Positions 10,715 through 23,025 of a stretch of 64,000 bases of DNA are shown piece by piece; positions within the stretch are counted from its first letter, which is position 1; each line of letters opens with the position of its first letter. The stretch is from the NCBI RefSeq assembly GCF_000143415.4, contig NW_003314294.1:362616-426615 (forward strand). The letters are read 5' to 3'. Position numbers and translations under genes: made by a program. Below the pieces are notes generated by a model that searched no databases, was not told where the DNA came from, and saw nothing but the letters and a program-made list of their open reading frames with translations. Origin of the DNA: Selaginella moellendorffii (lineage: Eukaryota; Streptophyta; Lycopodiopsida; Selaginellales; Selaginellaceae).

Positions 10715-13700
10715 TATATGCAGAAATTATAAATATGTAAGTGCTTGGAATATAGAAATATGTATATCAATTAACTCAAAAACCCTGATCTAGAGTGAAA
10801 TTAATTTGATGGCATTATATTAATATTAGTATATGGTATTATAGCCATATACTTCACATCATCCCCTCTTTTTAAAATGATGACAAGTAGTTAAGGTTCC
10901 TTTGAAGGAACATCAGAAGAAGGCATTAATGGATCTATAAATAGTGTCAATTATTCTTAATCCTTTTGTATGAAGTATTTCAACCATAGCACAATTTTTG
11001 AAGGATTGGCTTGTTAGATATCATGCCAAAATTTATAAATTTGCAATCTAACTTTCTGCAATATTTGATATGGTCCCTTCCATTGAGCAAAAAGCCCTTT
11101 AAACAAATCACATATATAAGATTAGGAAAATGAATTAACACTAAATCATTTACTTTATACTCTGCAGGTGGATGATGATAGGAGTTATAATGTTGTTGTT
11201 ATCCTATTTGTATGCAACTTAAGTATTTGGCAGACTTTACTTAAACTAGTAGAAGAATGATCGCAAGACCTAACATTGGTAACTTATGGCAATTGCGACT
11301 CAACTCCATTAATAGTATTAGATCATGATTATATAGGAGTTTATATGTACACCTCACATACCGAAGAGAGAACAAATAACCAATCCCAATCCGAATACTG
11401 AAAGTTCATATACTTTGCAATCATTCCTTTGAATATCCAAACAAGTTGTTCCACCAAACCATTTGACTGTGGATGATAACCACTTATGAAAGTGTGGTGT
11501 ATCCCCAATTAAGATATTAAAACATGAAATACCTTATCCATAAATGTAAGACTATTATCTGAAAGAATTTTCTTTAGACAAGAATGCTAAAACACCACTC
11601 GATTGAGGAGGAAGTATCCAATAGTGGTTGCAGATGCACTAACAAGAGCTTCAATTTCCACCCAATGAGTCAAATAGTCAGAAGCAATAATGATATACTC
11701 ATTGTTAGCAATTGACTGTGTTAAAAGCCCTTATCAGATCAAATGCTACTAATTTAAACAAACAGAAAACTGTAATTGATTCTAGCCGTCTTTTGCAACA
11801 CGAGGGGGAGTATTATGAGTTTGGCACTAAATGCAACTACACACATACTAGATAATAAAATTGCATTTCCCAATAAAAAGACTTGTGCAGCTTCTTGGTC
11901 ACACAATAATGCCCTATATGCCTGAATAAAATAGGAGAATTATGATAAGCATGGAGAAAACATGGAATAAAAATCGAAAGCATCATTAGTTATAAATGAT
12001 CATCAGGATCCATCCCCACAAAATAAAGGTGGTCATCCTCAAGGTGATATTGAATATGTAAATGCCGAAATGGCAAGTAATAAGCAAGTGATGTAAGATT
12101 CTTAAACCCATTGTAAAAACTTTGGATCCATGGCTCAACATTTTGAGCTTTACAAACTTCATCAATAGAAAGTAAATCTTGTTCTACACCTTGTGGACTC
12201 TAAACATCAAATACAACAACCACAGAATCATCATTTAAAAATCCACAGATGCTGGAATAATAAACTTGTTAGAAACATGATAAAAGAGTGAAGAATGAAG
12301 AAGAGCTCAAAAAAGAGCATCAATATGAGCCATAGAACTCTCTGGGCGTTGAAATTGTATATCTAAAGCTTCAAAGCCCATTGAGCAATATGACCAGCTA
12401 AGTTCTTTCATTTTCATAATGAAGTAACTACAGCATAATCACTTTTTAGTAATATTTAAAAACCATATAATAAATATGAAGTTTCTCAAAACCCCAAACT
12501 ACTACTAAACACTCTTTTTTGTTGTGGAGTAATTCACTTTTACCGGTCGTAATGTATAGCTGATGTATGCAATGGGATGGCACTGATTAAGCATACTTGA
12601 GCTCTAGTACATCAACACATCTCCAAGACCGATATAAAAAACATCCACGTGCAAAATGAAAAGTCGAGTGTAGTTAGGATATGCCAAAACTAAAGGAGTT
12701 GTCAATAGCTCTTTGAGATACTTAAATGCTTGCTTACAGTCCACAGACTAAGTGAAAGATGATGTTAACAACTTTAATAATGCTTACAATAGTGTAGTAT
12801 GATAAAAAAAGATGACCAATGAAACAATTAAGATATCGCACTTTGTCTAAAAAGTGTTGCACATATCATTCACATATTTTGGAGTAGTGAATTTAAGAAA
12901 AGTCATAGGTTTATCAGAATCAACTTACAAACCTTCACGAGAAATATTATACCCAAGATAAATGGTGTCTTTGGACCCAAATACACACTTTGATCACTTC
13001 AACTTTCAACTAACTTTTTGCAACTGATTCAACACCTTATAAATATCATGAATGTGTTCCTCCCATATCCCTTTCAAGTGGATCAAGACATCATCGATGA
13101 AGTCAGAAATCACATCTAGCATATTGCAAAGAACCTCGTTCATCATCCACTAGAAAGTCATTAAAGCATTGTTTAAACAGCATCACCAAGAACTCATACA
13201 AACTAATGGTATATAAAAGTAATGTTGGGAATATCTTCTTTAGCCATTAGCATTTGCCAATACCCAAAAGCAAAATCTAACTTGATGAACTAATGATTTC
13301 TTCCCAGATGATCTAAGAGATTAGTAGTGTGAGGAAAAAGATATATATTTGGGATTGTCACTTTGTTTAACTAATGATAGTCAATGGAGAAATGAATACT
13401 CCCATCAGACTTTGTCATAAGATAAGGTTTACAGGCCTAAGGACTTCACGACTTTCAAATAACACTCTTTTCCAACATCTCTTTAATGTTTATATATAAA
13501 ATTTTGATCACTTTTGGTGACCGACGACAAACAAAAACCTTGATTGGACAAGAATCCTCAATTGGAATAGGATAACATATTACAATCTTGGTGCCAAACA
13601 ACATATCAAATTCAAAGAGATCGACATACTCCTTTATAAGTTAGTCAACCATTGTAACATAAAGACCGTTGGAGGGATTGGAAGAGGGAATAGAAGAACA

Positions 13701-15650
13701 AAATAGAAACATAGAAGAAAATAATAAAGAGGCAAAAGTGATAGAAGAAGAGGTAAAAGTAGAGGGATAAAGAGGAACAAAAGTGAGAGGAACGGAAGAA
13801 ATATAAAAAAGTATGAGACAAGGGTTAAAAGCACACTTGGCATAATTATATCATAACTAATCTATACTAAGGATGAGGTTAAAAGCTTAACTCTACACAA
13901 CCCACAATAATTATAATATAAGCTCGAGATTACCCACACACATAACTAAGTCCGCCTCATACAATGTATATGCGTGTCTACAATCGTTGTCATAAAGAAT
14001 GAAAACTAGCTTTGCCACACAACACAAATATAGATAGCAACATATAGCAACAAACTAAGAAATAAAGGATAAAGTTGAGTTTATATCAACTAATATGGAA
14101 AAAATAATAGGAGACCTCTTATTATAAAACAAGCTTGGAAAATAAACATTACACGAATTGATGCCGAATGAACCCCTTAATGATACTCTCGAAAGAACAA
14201 TAAAGGGGTTACTAACTTACTTGAAGGACCTTCTACTACTCGCGTGACTCTTCATTTCTAGGAAGCATCTCAGTGTCTAGACCTTCTACTGCAACAATAT
14301 TAATAGGACATTGTTGACACTAAAGTCTCCACCCAAGAAATGAAAGTTGCTAATCTGCAAAACGTTAACAATGCCAATAAGTGTGACAAACTTCATCATA
14401 CACCCAATAGTGGACATTATAACCATGATTATGTCATTGCCCTTATTCTAGAACTTGGATAGCAATAGCATCAACCTCTATTGGAACAAGACCATCTCTT
14501 ATAGAAAGTGGAGCGAAAGGATATGCAACGAGAAGTGGAAGAGGTGATGTCTTATAACATTGTGCCAAATGAAGAGCATCATCAAGGGTAGCTAAAACAA
14601 GTGTATGTATAATTTTTATAAGATCTTGATAAAATGCTAGCCACAACATTCCCAACTTGATCCACTTTGATATATTTAGCTCTACACAAAGTAAAAGGTT
14701 TCAGAAACAAATGCCAAATTGCATTACTAACTTGTAATACATTCTATCTCTCTCCCCTTAAATCAACTAAAAAATGAGCAATTATTTGATAAAAGAGCCC
14801 TTAATAGCTAATTTATTCCCATTTATCCCCTAATGTTTTAAGGATCTACAGTGACAGTATATTCAAATTTCATCCCATAATCACATGTGCTACATAGATG
14901 GCCCTAAACGAAGACAATACAACTATTAGAAAGCATCATCACAATTGCCAACATATCCAAATGCGCATTTGAAGACATCTGGGAGAATGCTCCAATCCTC
15001 ATAAGTGGTTACACTCAAACTATTATATCATTGTAACATTGTTCTTTAAAGACACGTGGAAAACTCACTCAAACGTTGAGCATTATCCCAATAATGATAT
15101 GTGGCAATCACTGTAAAGTGATAAAACCAATGGTACACATAATCCCTAGGACGAGCTTTGGTCAGACACGAGGATTAACACTAAGAGCAAAAAGAGCTAT
15201 ACCTACCACTATCAATTAAGTCTGATTATTTAATTGTAACCACATAGCATTGAACAACTTGCATCAGCTGTTGCTCCAAAGTCAAAGGAAAAAGAAGCTG
15301 TTGCTTTGTTATGAAGATGAATAAAAAAGAAAAGGCAAAAAAGAAAAAATTGAGAAAATTATAAAGAAAGGGAGATTTAGATGATGCAAAAGCTAGATCT
15401 AAACCAAAATCCCAAATCTAAACACTCCTTAGAGACAACCAAAGTTGCCCCTCACCTCCACCAATATAAGTGCATGGAATATAAAAATGAAATATAGAAA
15501 TGTGTATACCAATTAGCCCAAAAACCCTAATTTATATATAAGAGTAAGTGGTCTAAATTGAAATCAATTCAGCAGCTATTAAAATCCTACTATGTTAATA
15601 TTAGTATATGGTATTGTAGTCATACACTTGGACCTAAGCTATATTAATAA
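10715..15650 (-). mobile_element. Degenerate near-full-length Ty3/gypsy LTR retrotransposon
   Basis: Two related termini, about 10715-10860 and 15470-15650, share blocks such as AATATAGAAATATGTAT, AAAACCCT, TTAATATTAGTATATGGTAT and CATACACTT. They are LTRs. Minus-strand frames between them give, from high to low coordinate, a gag piece (LATLDDALHLAQCYKTSPL, near 14.5 kb), RT with DFIDDVLIHLKG near 13.09 kb, RNase H with PLVLAYPNYTRLFILHVDV near 12.65 kb, and integrase with SDYLTHWVEIEALVSASATT and SGYHPQSNGLVEQL at 11.4-11.7 kb. That is the Ty3/gypsy order (RT-RH before INT). A purine tract (AAAAAGAGGGGATGATGTG, minus strand) abuts the inner side of the 10.86-kb LTR, as a polypurine tract should. 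Many stops make it inactive. Confidence 0.85.
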
Positions 15651-15789
15651 AATTATTTATTAATATTTAATTATATCCATAGATAAATTTATTAATTATC
15701 ATATTAATAAAAATATTTTATAGATTTTAGTGTATAATCTTGTAATAAATAATAATATATGGAGTTGCCATCAGATCTAATTAATGGCA

Positions 15790-15983
15790 TATAAGCTTTT
15801 GAATTTAGACTTTCCGGGAGGTCACCTAGCCCAATACTATTCAAACCTAAAAACACTTAACCCTAAATATCCTAAGACTTTTAACCGATTGAAAAAGAAG
15901 GTGCATTCTTATTCATGGGCCTTTTCCTTTTATACTTAAACCTTATAAATTGTTTCTCAAATCATTCTCTTTGGTTGTTTACA
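15790..15983 (-). repeat. Cassandra-like solo LTR with 5S-derived segment
   Basis: About 194 bp, starting TATAAGC and ending GGTTGTTTACA. The minus strand carries the same 5S rRNA-like stretch as the 0.7-kb copy (GACCTCCCGGAAAGTC and the AGCGT/AGTGT..TAGG part), more decayed. It has no flanking primer-binding site. Confidence 0.65.
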
Positions 15984-16073
15984 TGGCAGCCATTCAATGG
16001 TTTATCTATCAAAGGGTTATTTTTCTAACCATGTTAGCAAATGGAAGGTTGCTAATTGCCTAGGGTGAGAGAA

Positions 16074-17074
16074 TGTAGCACATGTGATTATGGGATGAGA
16101 TTTGGATATACTGTCACCGTGGATCCTTGGAACCTTGGGGGATAAATGGGGATAAAATAGCCACTAAGGGCTCTCTCATCAAGCAATTGCCCCTTTTCCA
16201 GTTGGCTTAAGGGGAGAGAGATAAGGTGCGCTACAGTTGGTATCGGAGCAAATGGCATGGGTTCGATTCCCATTGATTAGTGGCTACTTAAAAGTATAAT
16301 ATACCCTTGAGCAAGGTATATTCCTACCCCTAAATTTGAAATCGTACGTATTGGGCATCCATGCATACGTCCTTCCTCTTGTGTGGAGTATCCACGGACG
16401 AAGGTATCCACCGTGGGACTGCGGTACGGGTGGATGACTATCTCACGAGGGCGTGAACTTGCAGGGAAGCGTGGTGGATTGTAAGCAACCAAAGGGAATA
16501 GCTTCCGTTCACGAGGGCATGAACTTGCAGGGAAGCGTGGTGGATTGTAAGCAACCAAAGGGAACGACTCGAGAGACGATCCATTGGGGTTCAAATATAA
16601 AGGGAAAGGGCCCATGAATAAGAGTGCACCCCCTTTTCCAATCGGTTAAGGGTCTTGAGATATTTGGGTTTAAGCGTCTTTGGGCTTGAATAGTACTGGG
16701 CTAGGTGACCTCCCGGGAAGTCCACCGAAGGTATCCACCGTGGGACTGCGGTACGGGTGGATGACTAGTTGCCTCACATGGAATAGCTGGTCTACACAAT
16801 GAAAGGATTGGTAGATTGAGTGTGGAAATGGAGGTGCTGGTTCCCCTTGGCTCAGTAGGGGTTGTTAGTCAATAGTCAATGAGGACATTGACATCTCTGA
16901 AGGGGGGGTGAATGTAGCGCATGTGATCATGGGATGAGATTTGGATATATTGTTACCGTGGATCCTTGGAACCTTGGGGGATAAATGGGGATAAAATAAC
17001 CACTAAGGGCTCTCTCATCAAGCAATTGCCCCTTTTCCAGTTGGCTTAAGGGGAGAGAGATAAGGTGCGCTACA
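16074..17074 (+). mobile_element. TRIM-type miniature LTR retrotransposon
   Basis: Two 162-bp LTRs, 16074-16235 and 16913-17074, start TGTAGC and end GCTACA (6-bp inverted termini) and are nearly identical. Two bases after the first LTR, 16238-16249 reads TGGTATCGGAGC, a primer-binding site complementary to the 3' end of initiator Met tRNA with one change. Just before the second LTR, GAAGGGGGGG is a polypurine tract. The internal region (677 bp) has no coding capacity, and a Cassandra fragment is nested in it. This is the standard anatomy of a non-autonomous TRIM element. Confidence 0.85.
16394..16768 (+). mobile_element. Cassandra LTR nested in the TRIM, flanked by a 44-bp direct repeat
   Basis: A Cassandra-like LTR in reverse orientation runs from TGTAAGCAACC at 16546 to the 5S-derived end at 16723. 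Positions 16669-16723 are a good match to the 3' half of plant 5S rRNA, ending GGTGACCTCCCGGGAAGTCC. The insert is flanked by direct repeats of about 44 bp (16394-16439 and 16725-16768, CGAAGGTATCCACCGTGGGA and onward). Its first part (16444-16565) is a tandem duplication of about 66 bp. Confidence 0.7.
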
Positions 17075-17093
17075 GAGAAGAAAGTGGGGTGAG

Positions 17094-17255
17094 TGTAGCG
17101 CATGTGATCATGGGATGAGATTTGGATATATTGTTACCGTGGATCCTTGGAACCTTGGGGGATAAATGGGGATAAAATAGCCACTAAGGGCTTTCTCATC
17201 AAGCAATTGCCCCTTTTCCAGTTGGCTTAAGGGGAGAGAGATAAGGTGCGCTACA
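17094..17255 (+). repeat. Third copy of the 162-bp TRIM LTR
   Basis: Starts TGTAGC and ends GCTACA, almost identical to the LTR at 16913-17074, from which only 19 bp separate it. Both copies are followed by GAGAAGAA. An LTR-LTR recombination product or a neighbouring solo LTR would explain it. Confidence 0.8.
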
Positions 17256-17559
17256 GAGAAGAAGGTGTTATGATGTGTCACATGCAATATGTTGATCAAC
17301 ATTGACACTCATGGACACTTGCTATTCTCTAAGGAATTTAATAATTTTTTTGAGGAAATATATCTTCAATTTTTCTTTCAAAGTACAATATTTGTTTTTT
17401 TTATTCTATTCTAATTTTGTTTTCAATGTAACAAAACTATGACAATTGAAATAGTGTTTTGTAATTGGGAAGCATATGCTAGGCAATACCTAGTTAATAT
17501 CATTTAAGATATATTAGTCTTTTTATATTAGTTTAACGTGTGAATGCCTAATAGAATAC

Positions 17560-17870
17560 AAAATATTTACTGTGTATTGCATGCAATAATGCTTGGTTTG
17601 CTTAATAGTAGTGTTATTCTTATTTATTAATCTAATTGATTGAATGAAAGTTTATAATTATAAACATGTTTAAAAGATTAATGTTATTAAATATCAAACA
17701 TTAGATGGTAGAATAAACTAGAATATACTAAGAAGTGTTTAGGAAAGTTTATAAATTATAAAAATATTTAGAAATTATAAATACAAGATTAATTTAAATG
17801 AAATGGTAGAATATCCTAAAATATCCTAGCATCTTTTAGGTATATCCACTAGTTTGCTTAAGCAGATTAA
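17560..17870. repeat. AT-rich dispersed repeat (about 300 bp)
   Basis: Contains blocks shared with 39.73-40.05, 40.09-40.32 and 60.2-60.47 kb: TTTGCTTAATAGTAGTGTTAT, AGTGTTTAGGAAAGTTTATA and ATGGTAGAATATCCTA. The ends (TGTTG..., ...AAGCAAACCA in the best copy) suggest solo LTRs of one family. Confidence 0.6.
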
Positions 17871-17879
17871 CCAAAAAGC

Positions 17880-18480
17880 CTTGTAATCAATCTGACAATT
17901 ATCAAAAGCCTATCATATTAAATCATATTAATAATAATATACAACATCGTAATTGTATGCCCAAGCTTCACATCATCACTTCCTTTCAAAAGGATGGAAG
18001 ATAGTTAAATTAAAGTTCTCATGTTGATGGGTTGGGATCTTGAGGAATATAAGGAAAAGACACTAATAGATCTGTAAGTGATACAATTTATTCCTAATTT
18101 CTTTATACGAAGCACTTCAATTGTTACACATGCATAATTTTTTACGGATCAAAATGTTATATATTATGCCAAAGTTTATAAACTTACAATTCAACTTGCT
18201 ATAATACATGACATACTAAGTAAAGAGTCTTTTAGACATACCACATATTATAAGACTAGGAAAACAAATTAACACTAGATCATCCACTTTATACTCAACA
18301 AATAACAAATGGATGATTATATAGGACAATTATGAGGTTGTGAAGATAAAACTAATGTATATATGAATGTTCTGTTATAGAATTATAGTTAATGAACATA
18401 TAACACCAAATTCTTCCATTGATTCCAAATTAGGACACCTGATGCAAACACACTTGATAGGTCTGGCCAAGGCCCGAAGC
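17880..18480 (-). mobile_element. Ty3/gypsy fragment (LTR edge plus 3' internal region)
   Basis: The stretch after an LTR-like end (AAGCTTCACATCATC) follows the same order as 10.86-11.35 kb of the larger element, including GGATCTTGAGGAATATAAGG and the TTTATACTCAACA block. It is a truncated, unexpressed copy. Confidence 0.55.
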
Positions 18481-19020
18481 TATCTCTTGTGATTACCAAG
18501 TGCAAAACCACTTAAAGAATATGGTAGGAATACAATAGCTCTGCTCTGTAAGCAAGCTTTAAACACCCTCTTTTGTTGTGAAAATTGCAAGCAAACAAAC
18601 CTGTCTCCGTCGCTATGGCTTACTCAAGTCCTTTCCCAAACACTTGTCATCCATTTTCTCATCCCTCTCTCCTACACAAAGATCTCCCGTTCTTTCTCCC
18701 TATCCCTCCTCCGACTCATTTGCACCTTTTCGGCCCCTCCAGCTGCCGTGCATCCCACACTCCTTTCAGGCGATTTTACTGGTATCCTCGTAGCTGGTTT
18801 GGTAGAGCAAAGTCAAAAGCAAAAAACTGTAAGCAAGGATCTTAGATCTCGCAATGACACCGCGCCTTAGCCATATGAACCAATGTTTCAAGGACAAGGT
18901 AGAAAACAAATAGAGTACAAATGGGAGGTTTCAGTGGAACTGGCCGGGTTGGCCCAGAACCAAGGAAATTTTATTTTCTCATCTACAAGGAATATCTCTG
19001 GGCATCAAACCATGTACCGC

Positions 19021-19104
19021 CACGTGTAACGCTGCCTCCGGACAAGGTAAAACCACAGTTTCCAGTGAGACATATCTCTGGTTAGAGTTGTGATCTTGCA
19101 CGTG
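19021..19104 (+). promoter_or_regulatory. Two G-boxes (ABRE-like) upstream of the bZIP gene
   Basis: CACGTG at 19021-19026 (CCACGTGTAA) and 19099-19104 (GCACGTGGCA), about 550-630 bp before the ATG. ABF/AREB genes are often under ABA control through such sites. Autoregulation is an inference. Confidence 0.5.
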
Positions 19105-19651
19105 GCAGGCTTAGATTGCGCGTAACTTGTCTAGTTATCCGGGTAAAATTACCGGACCTAGCTGCTGAAGCTGGAGGCCTGGCACCGAGCCTGCCCACTT
19201 AAGTAGACTTTGCTCATCCGCCATAGCTAGAGCTTAGAGAAGCGATCGATTCGGTCGATTCATCCCTGAAAATCTTGAAGGGATGCGCTGCCTAATCTCC
19301 TCCCTGGTTTTCGTGGTAAGTCTAATTTGGTTTACGCGAGATCTTCGCGGTTAAAAAGACAAAGAGGAACAAAGAGGCAGCGCTTTTGCCAAGTGTGGCC
19401 AAAGGGCTGCGAGACGAGCGAGTGCACTGCGAGGATCTACAAGCGCGCCGCTTCTACAGTGCTCTTGAATCTCTTCCGGGAAATTCACGCCGATCTTCCC
19501 GAGAATTTAATGTCAGGGCTTGTAATTGTCAGGGAAAAGCTACCAGGGATGGATTCGGGAAGAGGATAGGGAAGGAATTGGCGAGTAGAAGGGGAATTAG
19601 ATTAGAGACTTGGTTGTGCGCGAAGGATAAGCTCTGTAGATAGCACTCGCT

Positions 19652-20535
19652 ATGGCGGCATCCGGCGGTGGTGGGTCTCTTCCCCAGCAATTTGGAGCGG
19701 CCAACGGTGTCTTGGGTCGATCCAATTCGCTACTGGGAGGGCGATTGGGAAGCATGGCTCTCCCGCGGCAGCAATCGATCTATTCCCTGACGTTGGATGA
19801 ATTCCAGAGCAGTCTGGGCGAGCCCGGCAAGAACTTTGGCTCCATGAACATGGACGACCTCCTCAAGAACATCTGGACAGCCGAGGAGAGCCAGGCCATG
19901 GCCGCCGCATTGTTTAGCTCGAACGATCCCTCCTCCTCTTCCGCGGGCGCCGTCGTCGCCGCTGAGGATCCCTCTCTCCTCCCCCGGCAGCCCAGCCTGG
20001 GCATCCAGCGCCAGAATTCCCTCACTCTCCTCCCCCTCCCGCAATCGCTCAGCGCCAAGACGGTGGACGAGGTATGGAAGGACATCGGGCCCCTGGACGG
20101 CTACGGTACCGCCGGCGACGCGGCGGTACCGCCCATGAAGCCGCGGCAAGGGACTTACGGCGAGATGACGCTCGAGGACTTCCTCGTCAAGGCCGGCGTC
20201 ATGGCGCCCGACGCCATCGACCACGCGCAGGCCGGCTACTACCCGACCACCAGTACCGCGACGGCAAACGGCTCGTACGGAAAGGTGACGCGGGACGCCG
20301 CGGCGGTACCGGGCGGCGGGACGCCGATACTGGGCGGTATGACGGGCCTACTGCCCGGCAAGAAGGAACCGGTGGAGGTGAACGATCCAATGCTGGGAAT
20401 TGGGCTTGGGCCGGCGAGGAACAATCTCTCCTCCCCGAATGGATTCTATGCGGCGTCCAGCGCCGCGGCACAGGCGGCCAAGCATCAGGCGGAGTGGATC
20501 GAGAGCCAGTACAAGAATTCCACGGCGCTGGCGCA

Positions 20536-20567
<32 letters not shown>

Positions 20568-21396
20568 TGGCGGCATACAATGGCAACGCGGCGGTATCGA
20601 CGGGGCTGGGCATGGGACTCAACGGCGGTACCGCCGGCGGTGTGGTGTGCATCAAGGAGACGTCGCCCGGGAGCCCGCTATCGGACGCGCTGGACCAAAA
20701 CGGGGGCTATGGCGGGCTTTCCAACTATGGTGGCGGATTCGATGGCCCCCTCCGAGGGCGCAAGAGGATCCTGGACGCGCCGCTGGAGAAGATTGTGGAG
20801 CGGAGGCAGCGGAGGATGATCAAGAACCGGGAATCGGCGGCGCGATCGCGAGCGAGGAAACAGGTCCGTGATCTTTCAATCAAAAAAGCTGGTTTTTTGT
20901 CGCTCTTTGTTTACGCGAGTTCGTTGTCTCCAGGCTTATACAGTCGAGTTGGAGGCCGAGGTGACACAACTCAAGGAAGAGAACATGAAACTCCGGAAAA
21001 TGCAGGTAAGAAACGAGTTTTTCTTACGTGATTTCTCTGTGGGATCGCTTCATGAGTCGATCGTTTCGTTTCGTGGGCTTTCTCATCTAAACCTCCCAAA
21101 CGGTTTTGCTTTTCTGCTTTCCAGGAGGAGGAGAACATCAAGCGAAAGAAACAGGTAGCGTGATTCTCTTGTTCTCTCTCTCCTTTTCTCCTTTTTCTTT
21201 GTTCCTCTCATTTTCTCGGTTACGTGTTCTGCTGGCTCTCCTCCTCTCTCGAGCTCGAGTGCTTGTAGATCGAACAATCGATCGTCCCGCCACTGATCAA
21301 CATCTCTTTTGCTAGCAGCAGGCCTTGGAAGTGATCACTCCAATGACCCAACACCTCCCAAAGATGCTCAAGAGAACGCTCACGGGACCCTGGTAA
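19652..21396 (+). CDS. ABF/AREB/ABI5-type group A bZIP transcription factor
   Basis: Exons 19652-20863, 20934-21005, 21125-21154 and 21322-21396 give 462 residues. Motifs in order: C1 (QQSIYSLTLDEFQSSLGEPG, then MNMDDLLKNIW, residue 49), C2 (RQNSLTLLPLPQSLSAKTVD then EVWKDI, about 120-150), C3 (GTYGEMTLEDFLVKAGVM, about 170), a Gln run about 295-301, a basic region (NRESAARSRARKQ) about residue 393, then a Leu zipper split by the introns, and the C-terminal C4-like LKRTLTGPW. C1-C4 with RxxS/T sites are the SnRK2 phosphorylation sites of ABA-responsive ABFs. These factors bind ABREs in the nucleus. The last intron ends in CAGCAG, so a one-Gln splice variant is possible. Confidence 0.93.
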
Positions 21397-21860
21397 CCAC
21401 GACGCTTGTACGGAAGAACCTTTGATCCATCGCTCTCTCGTAAGAACGGAGGTACGAAAAGGAAGAAACGTTTCCGAGAGGACAAACGAGGCCCGGGGCG
21501 GTCCCCGCAATCTGATCCGTCCATTGTCCTCTTGCGTGTACTTGGCGATCTACAAAGCCCCACTGTTGCTCCTTATTAGATCGCTTGGCTCTCTCTTGTT
21601 TAAAAGCATTGTTCTATCCAGCTTCCATTCCACTGTACAAGTGTCTCGCATCAATATGGAGAACCTGGGCGATCGATCCAAAAAATTCCAAAGCTCCGAT
21701 AGCTCCATCCATCGATCGATCGATCGCTAGAGAGAAGAAATTTTCCTAGCTCGCCTAGCACAGCCAAATCCAGCTAGAATAATTTAATCTAGAACATCGA
21801 AGCCCTTGTCCCCTCGAGGGGACAAGAGGATCACATAATAACATAATGGCGCCAGCACAC

Positions 21861-21950
21861 CACGTGGCAGGCCCACACGCAACGCAAACCCGGGCATCGC
21901 TCTCCCCCACGTGTCGGCATCCATGTGGGGCTGCCAGACGTGTGGCGCGA
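21861..21950. promoter_or_regulatory. G-box cluster between two convergent genes
   Basis: CACGTG at 21861-21866 and 21908-21913 plus ACGTGTGG near 21938, all within 90 bp. The stretch lies between the 3' ends of the bZIP and the germin-like gene, which is an unusual place for ABRE-type boxes. No transcript is evident. Confidence 0.4.
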
Positions 21951-22162
21951 GACTAACTAGTGACCCACCCAGCAGGCGTGAGCCAATGAGACGTCGACAC
22001 CGCGCTCCCTATGGGGTCACGACAGGTGTCCCAGTGTCCGAAAACTCTACCGTCATGCATATCCCTTGGAAAAAGAAAGAGATGCATATTCTGGAATAAT
22101 CTCTGATGTTTATGGCAGGTATATACGGGAATAATCTCCGGGATTTGAAAATTAGGGCTCTT

Positions 22163-23025
22163 CTACTTCTCGTTGGACCATGACGATTCCTTGTCCTTGG
22201 AGAACGTCACCTGGAGCGCGTCCACCGCCTCGGGCTTGAGGCCGAAGGCTTTGGCGAGGACCGAGTCGGAGATGGGCGGATCGGCGCCGAAGAGCGACGG
22301 GGCAATCTGCTGGGTGCCTGGGTTCTGGCTGCTCAGCGCTGCGAATGCGAGCGCGGTGCCGTAGCCGACGTTCTCCTGGAAGTGGACGAGGCCGCGGGGG
22401 AAGACGAAGATCTCGTTCTTGTTTACGGTGGCAGTGAAGAGCTTGTTGTTTGTGGCGACGAATCCCACCTTGAGCGAGCCGTCGATGACGAGCAGGATCT
22501 CGGTGGCGCGCGGGTGAGTGTGTGGGGGATTCACGCCGCCCTTCTTGAAGTCGATGCGAGCGAAGGAGATCCCGAGGGTGTTGAGGCCCAAGAACATACC
22601 GATGTTGGCGGGGGTGACGATCGATCCGACCATGTTGTTTGCGTCGCCCAGATTCACCAGGTTCTTGAAGAGGAAGTCGTCGCCCGTGACCATGGCTGGG
22701 TTCTTGCAGATCGCGCCATTCACGTTGACCACCACCGAGATATCTACAATCACCAATGTTTTGGATCTAAGATCATTGAAAACTTGCAAGGAGGTTCTAG
22801 CTTACCAGAGGAATTCGTGGTAGACATCTGGACCTTGTATGGAGATTCCTCATCCTTATCGTGATCATACTTATCATCGTCTTTCTTCGACTTTGGTGGT
22901 GAGATGTTGATCTTGTTGTCCTTGACAGCAACGCAGAAATCCTGGAGTGGATCGGGATCGGCTCCAAGAACTCCGGACAAGCCAAGAACACTAGCGATTA
23001 CAAGCACCAAGAACTTCACCGCCAT
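22163..23025 (-). CDS. Germin-like protein (cupin) with a charged insertion
   Basis: Exon 1 is 23025-22806 and exon 2 is 22743-22163, joined at phase 1, giving 266 residues. It has an N-terminal signal peptide (MAVKFLVLVIASVLGLSGVLG) and the mature start ADPDPLQDFCVAV. The germin boxes are GVNPPHTHPRATEILLVIDG (two His and a Glu ligand) and FPRGLVHFQENVGYGTALAF (third His). Germin-like proteins are secreted Mn-binding oligomers, some with superoxide dismutase activity. An acidic/Lys-rich segment of about 30 residues (KSKKDDDKYDHDKDEES) separates the usual N-terminal CVA segment from the second Cys (NGAICKNP). I do not recall this in typical family members. Confidence 0.92.

Noticed and set aside
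13634-13843. Hydrophobic 69-codon minus-strand frame (FLPFLSLLFLFIPLLLPLL)
   Set aside because: Translation of a purine-rich (GA) low-complexity stretch within the gypsy element.
20074-20871. A 265-codon frame on the plus strand inside the bZIP gene
   Set aside because: It is an alternative frame of GC-rich coding sequence; the real protein is in the other frame with C1-C4 motifs.
21713-21728. GATC-rich run (ATCGATCGATCG)
   Set aside because: A simple repeat without further support.
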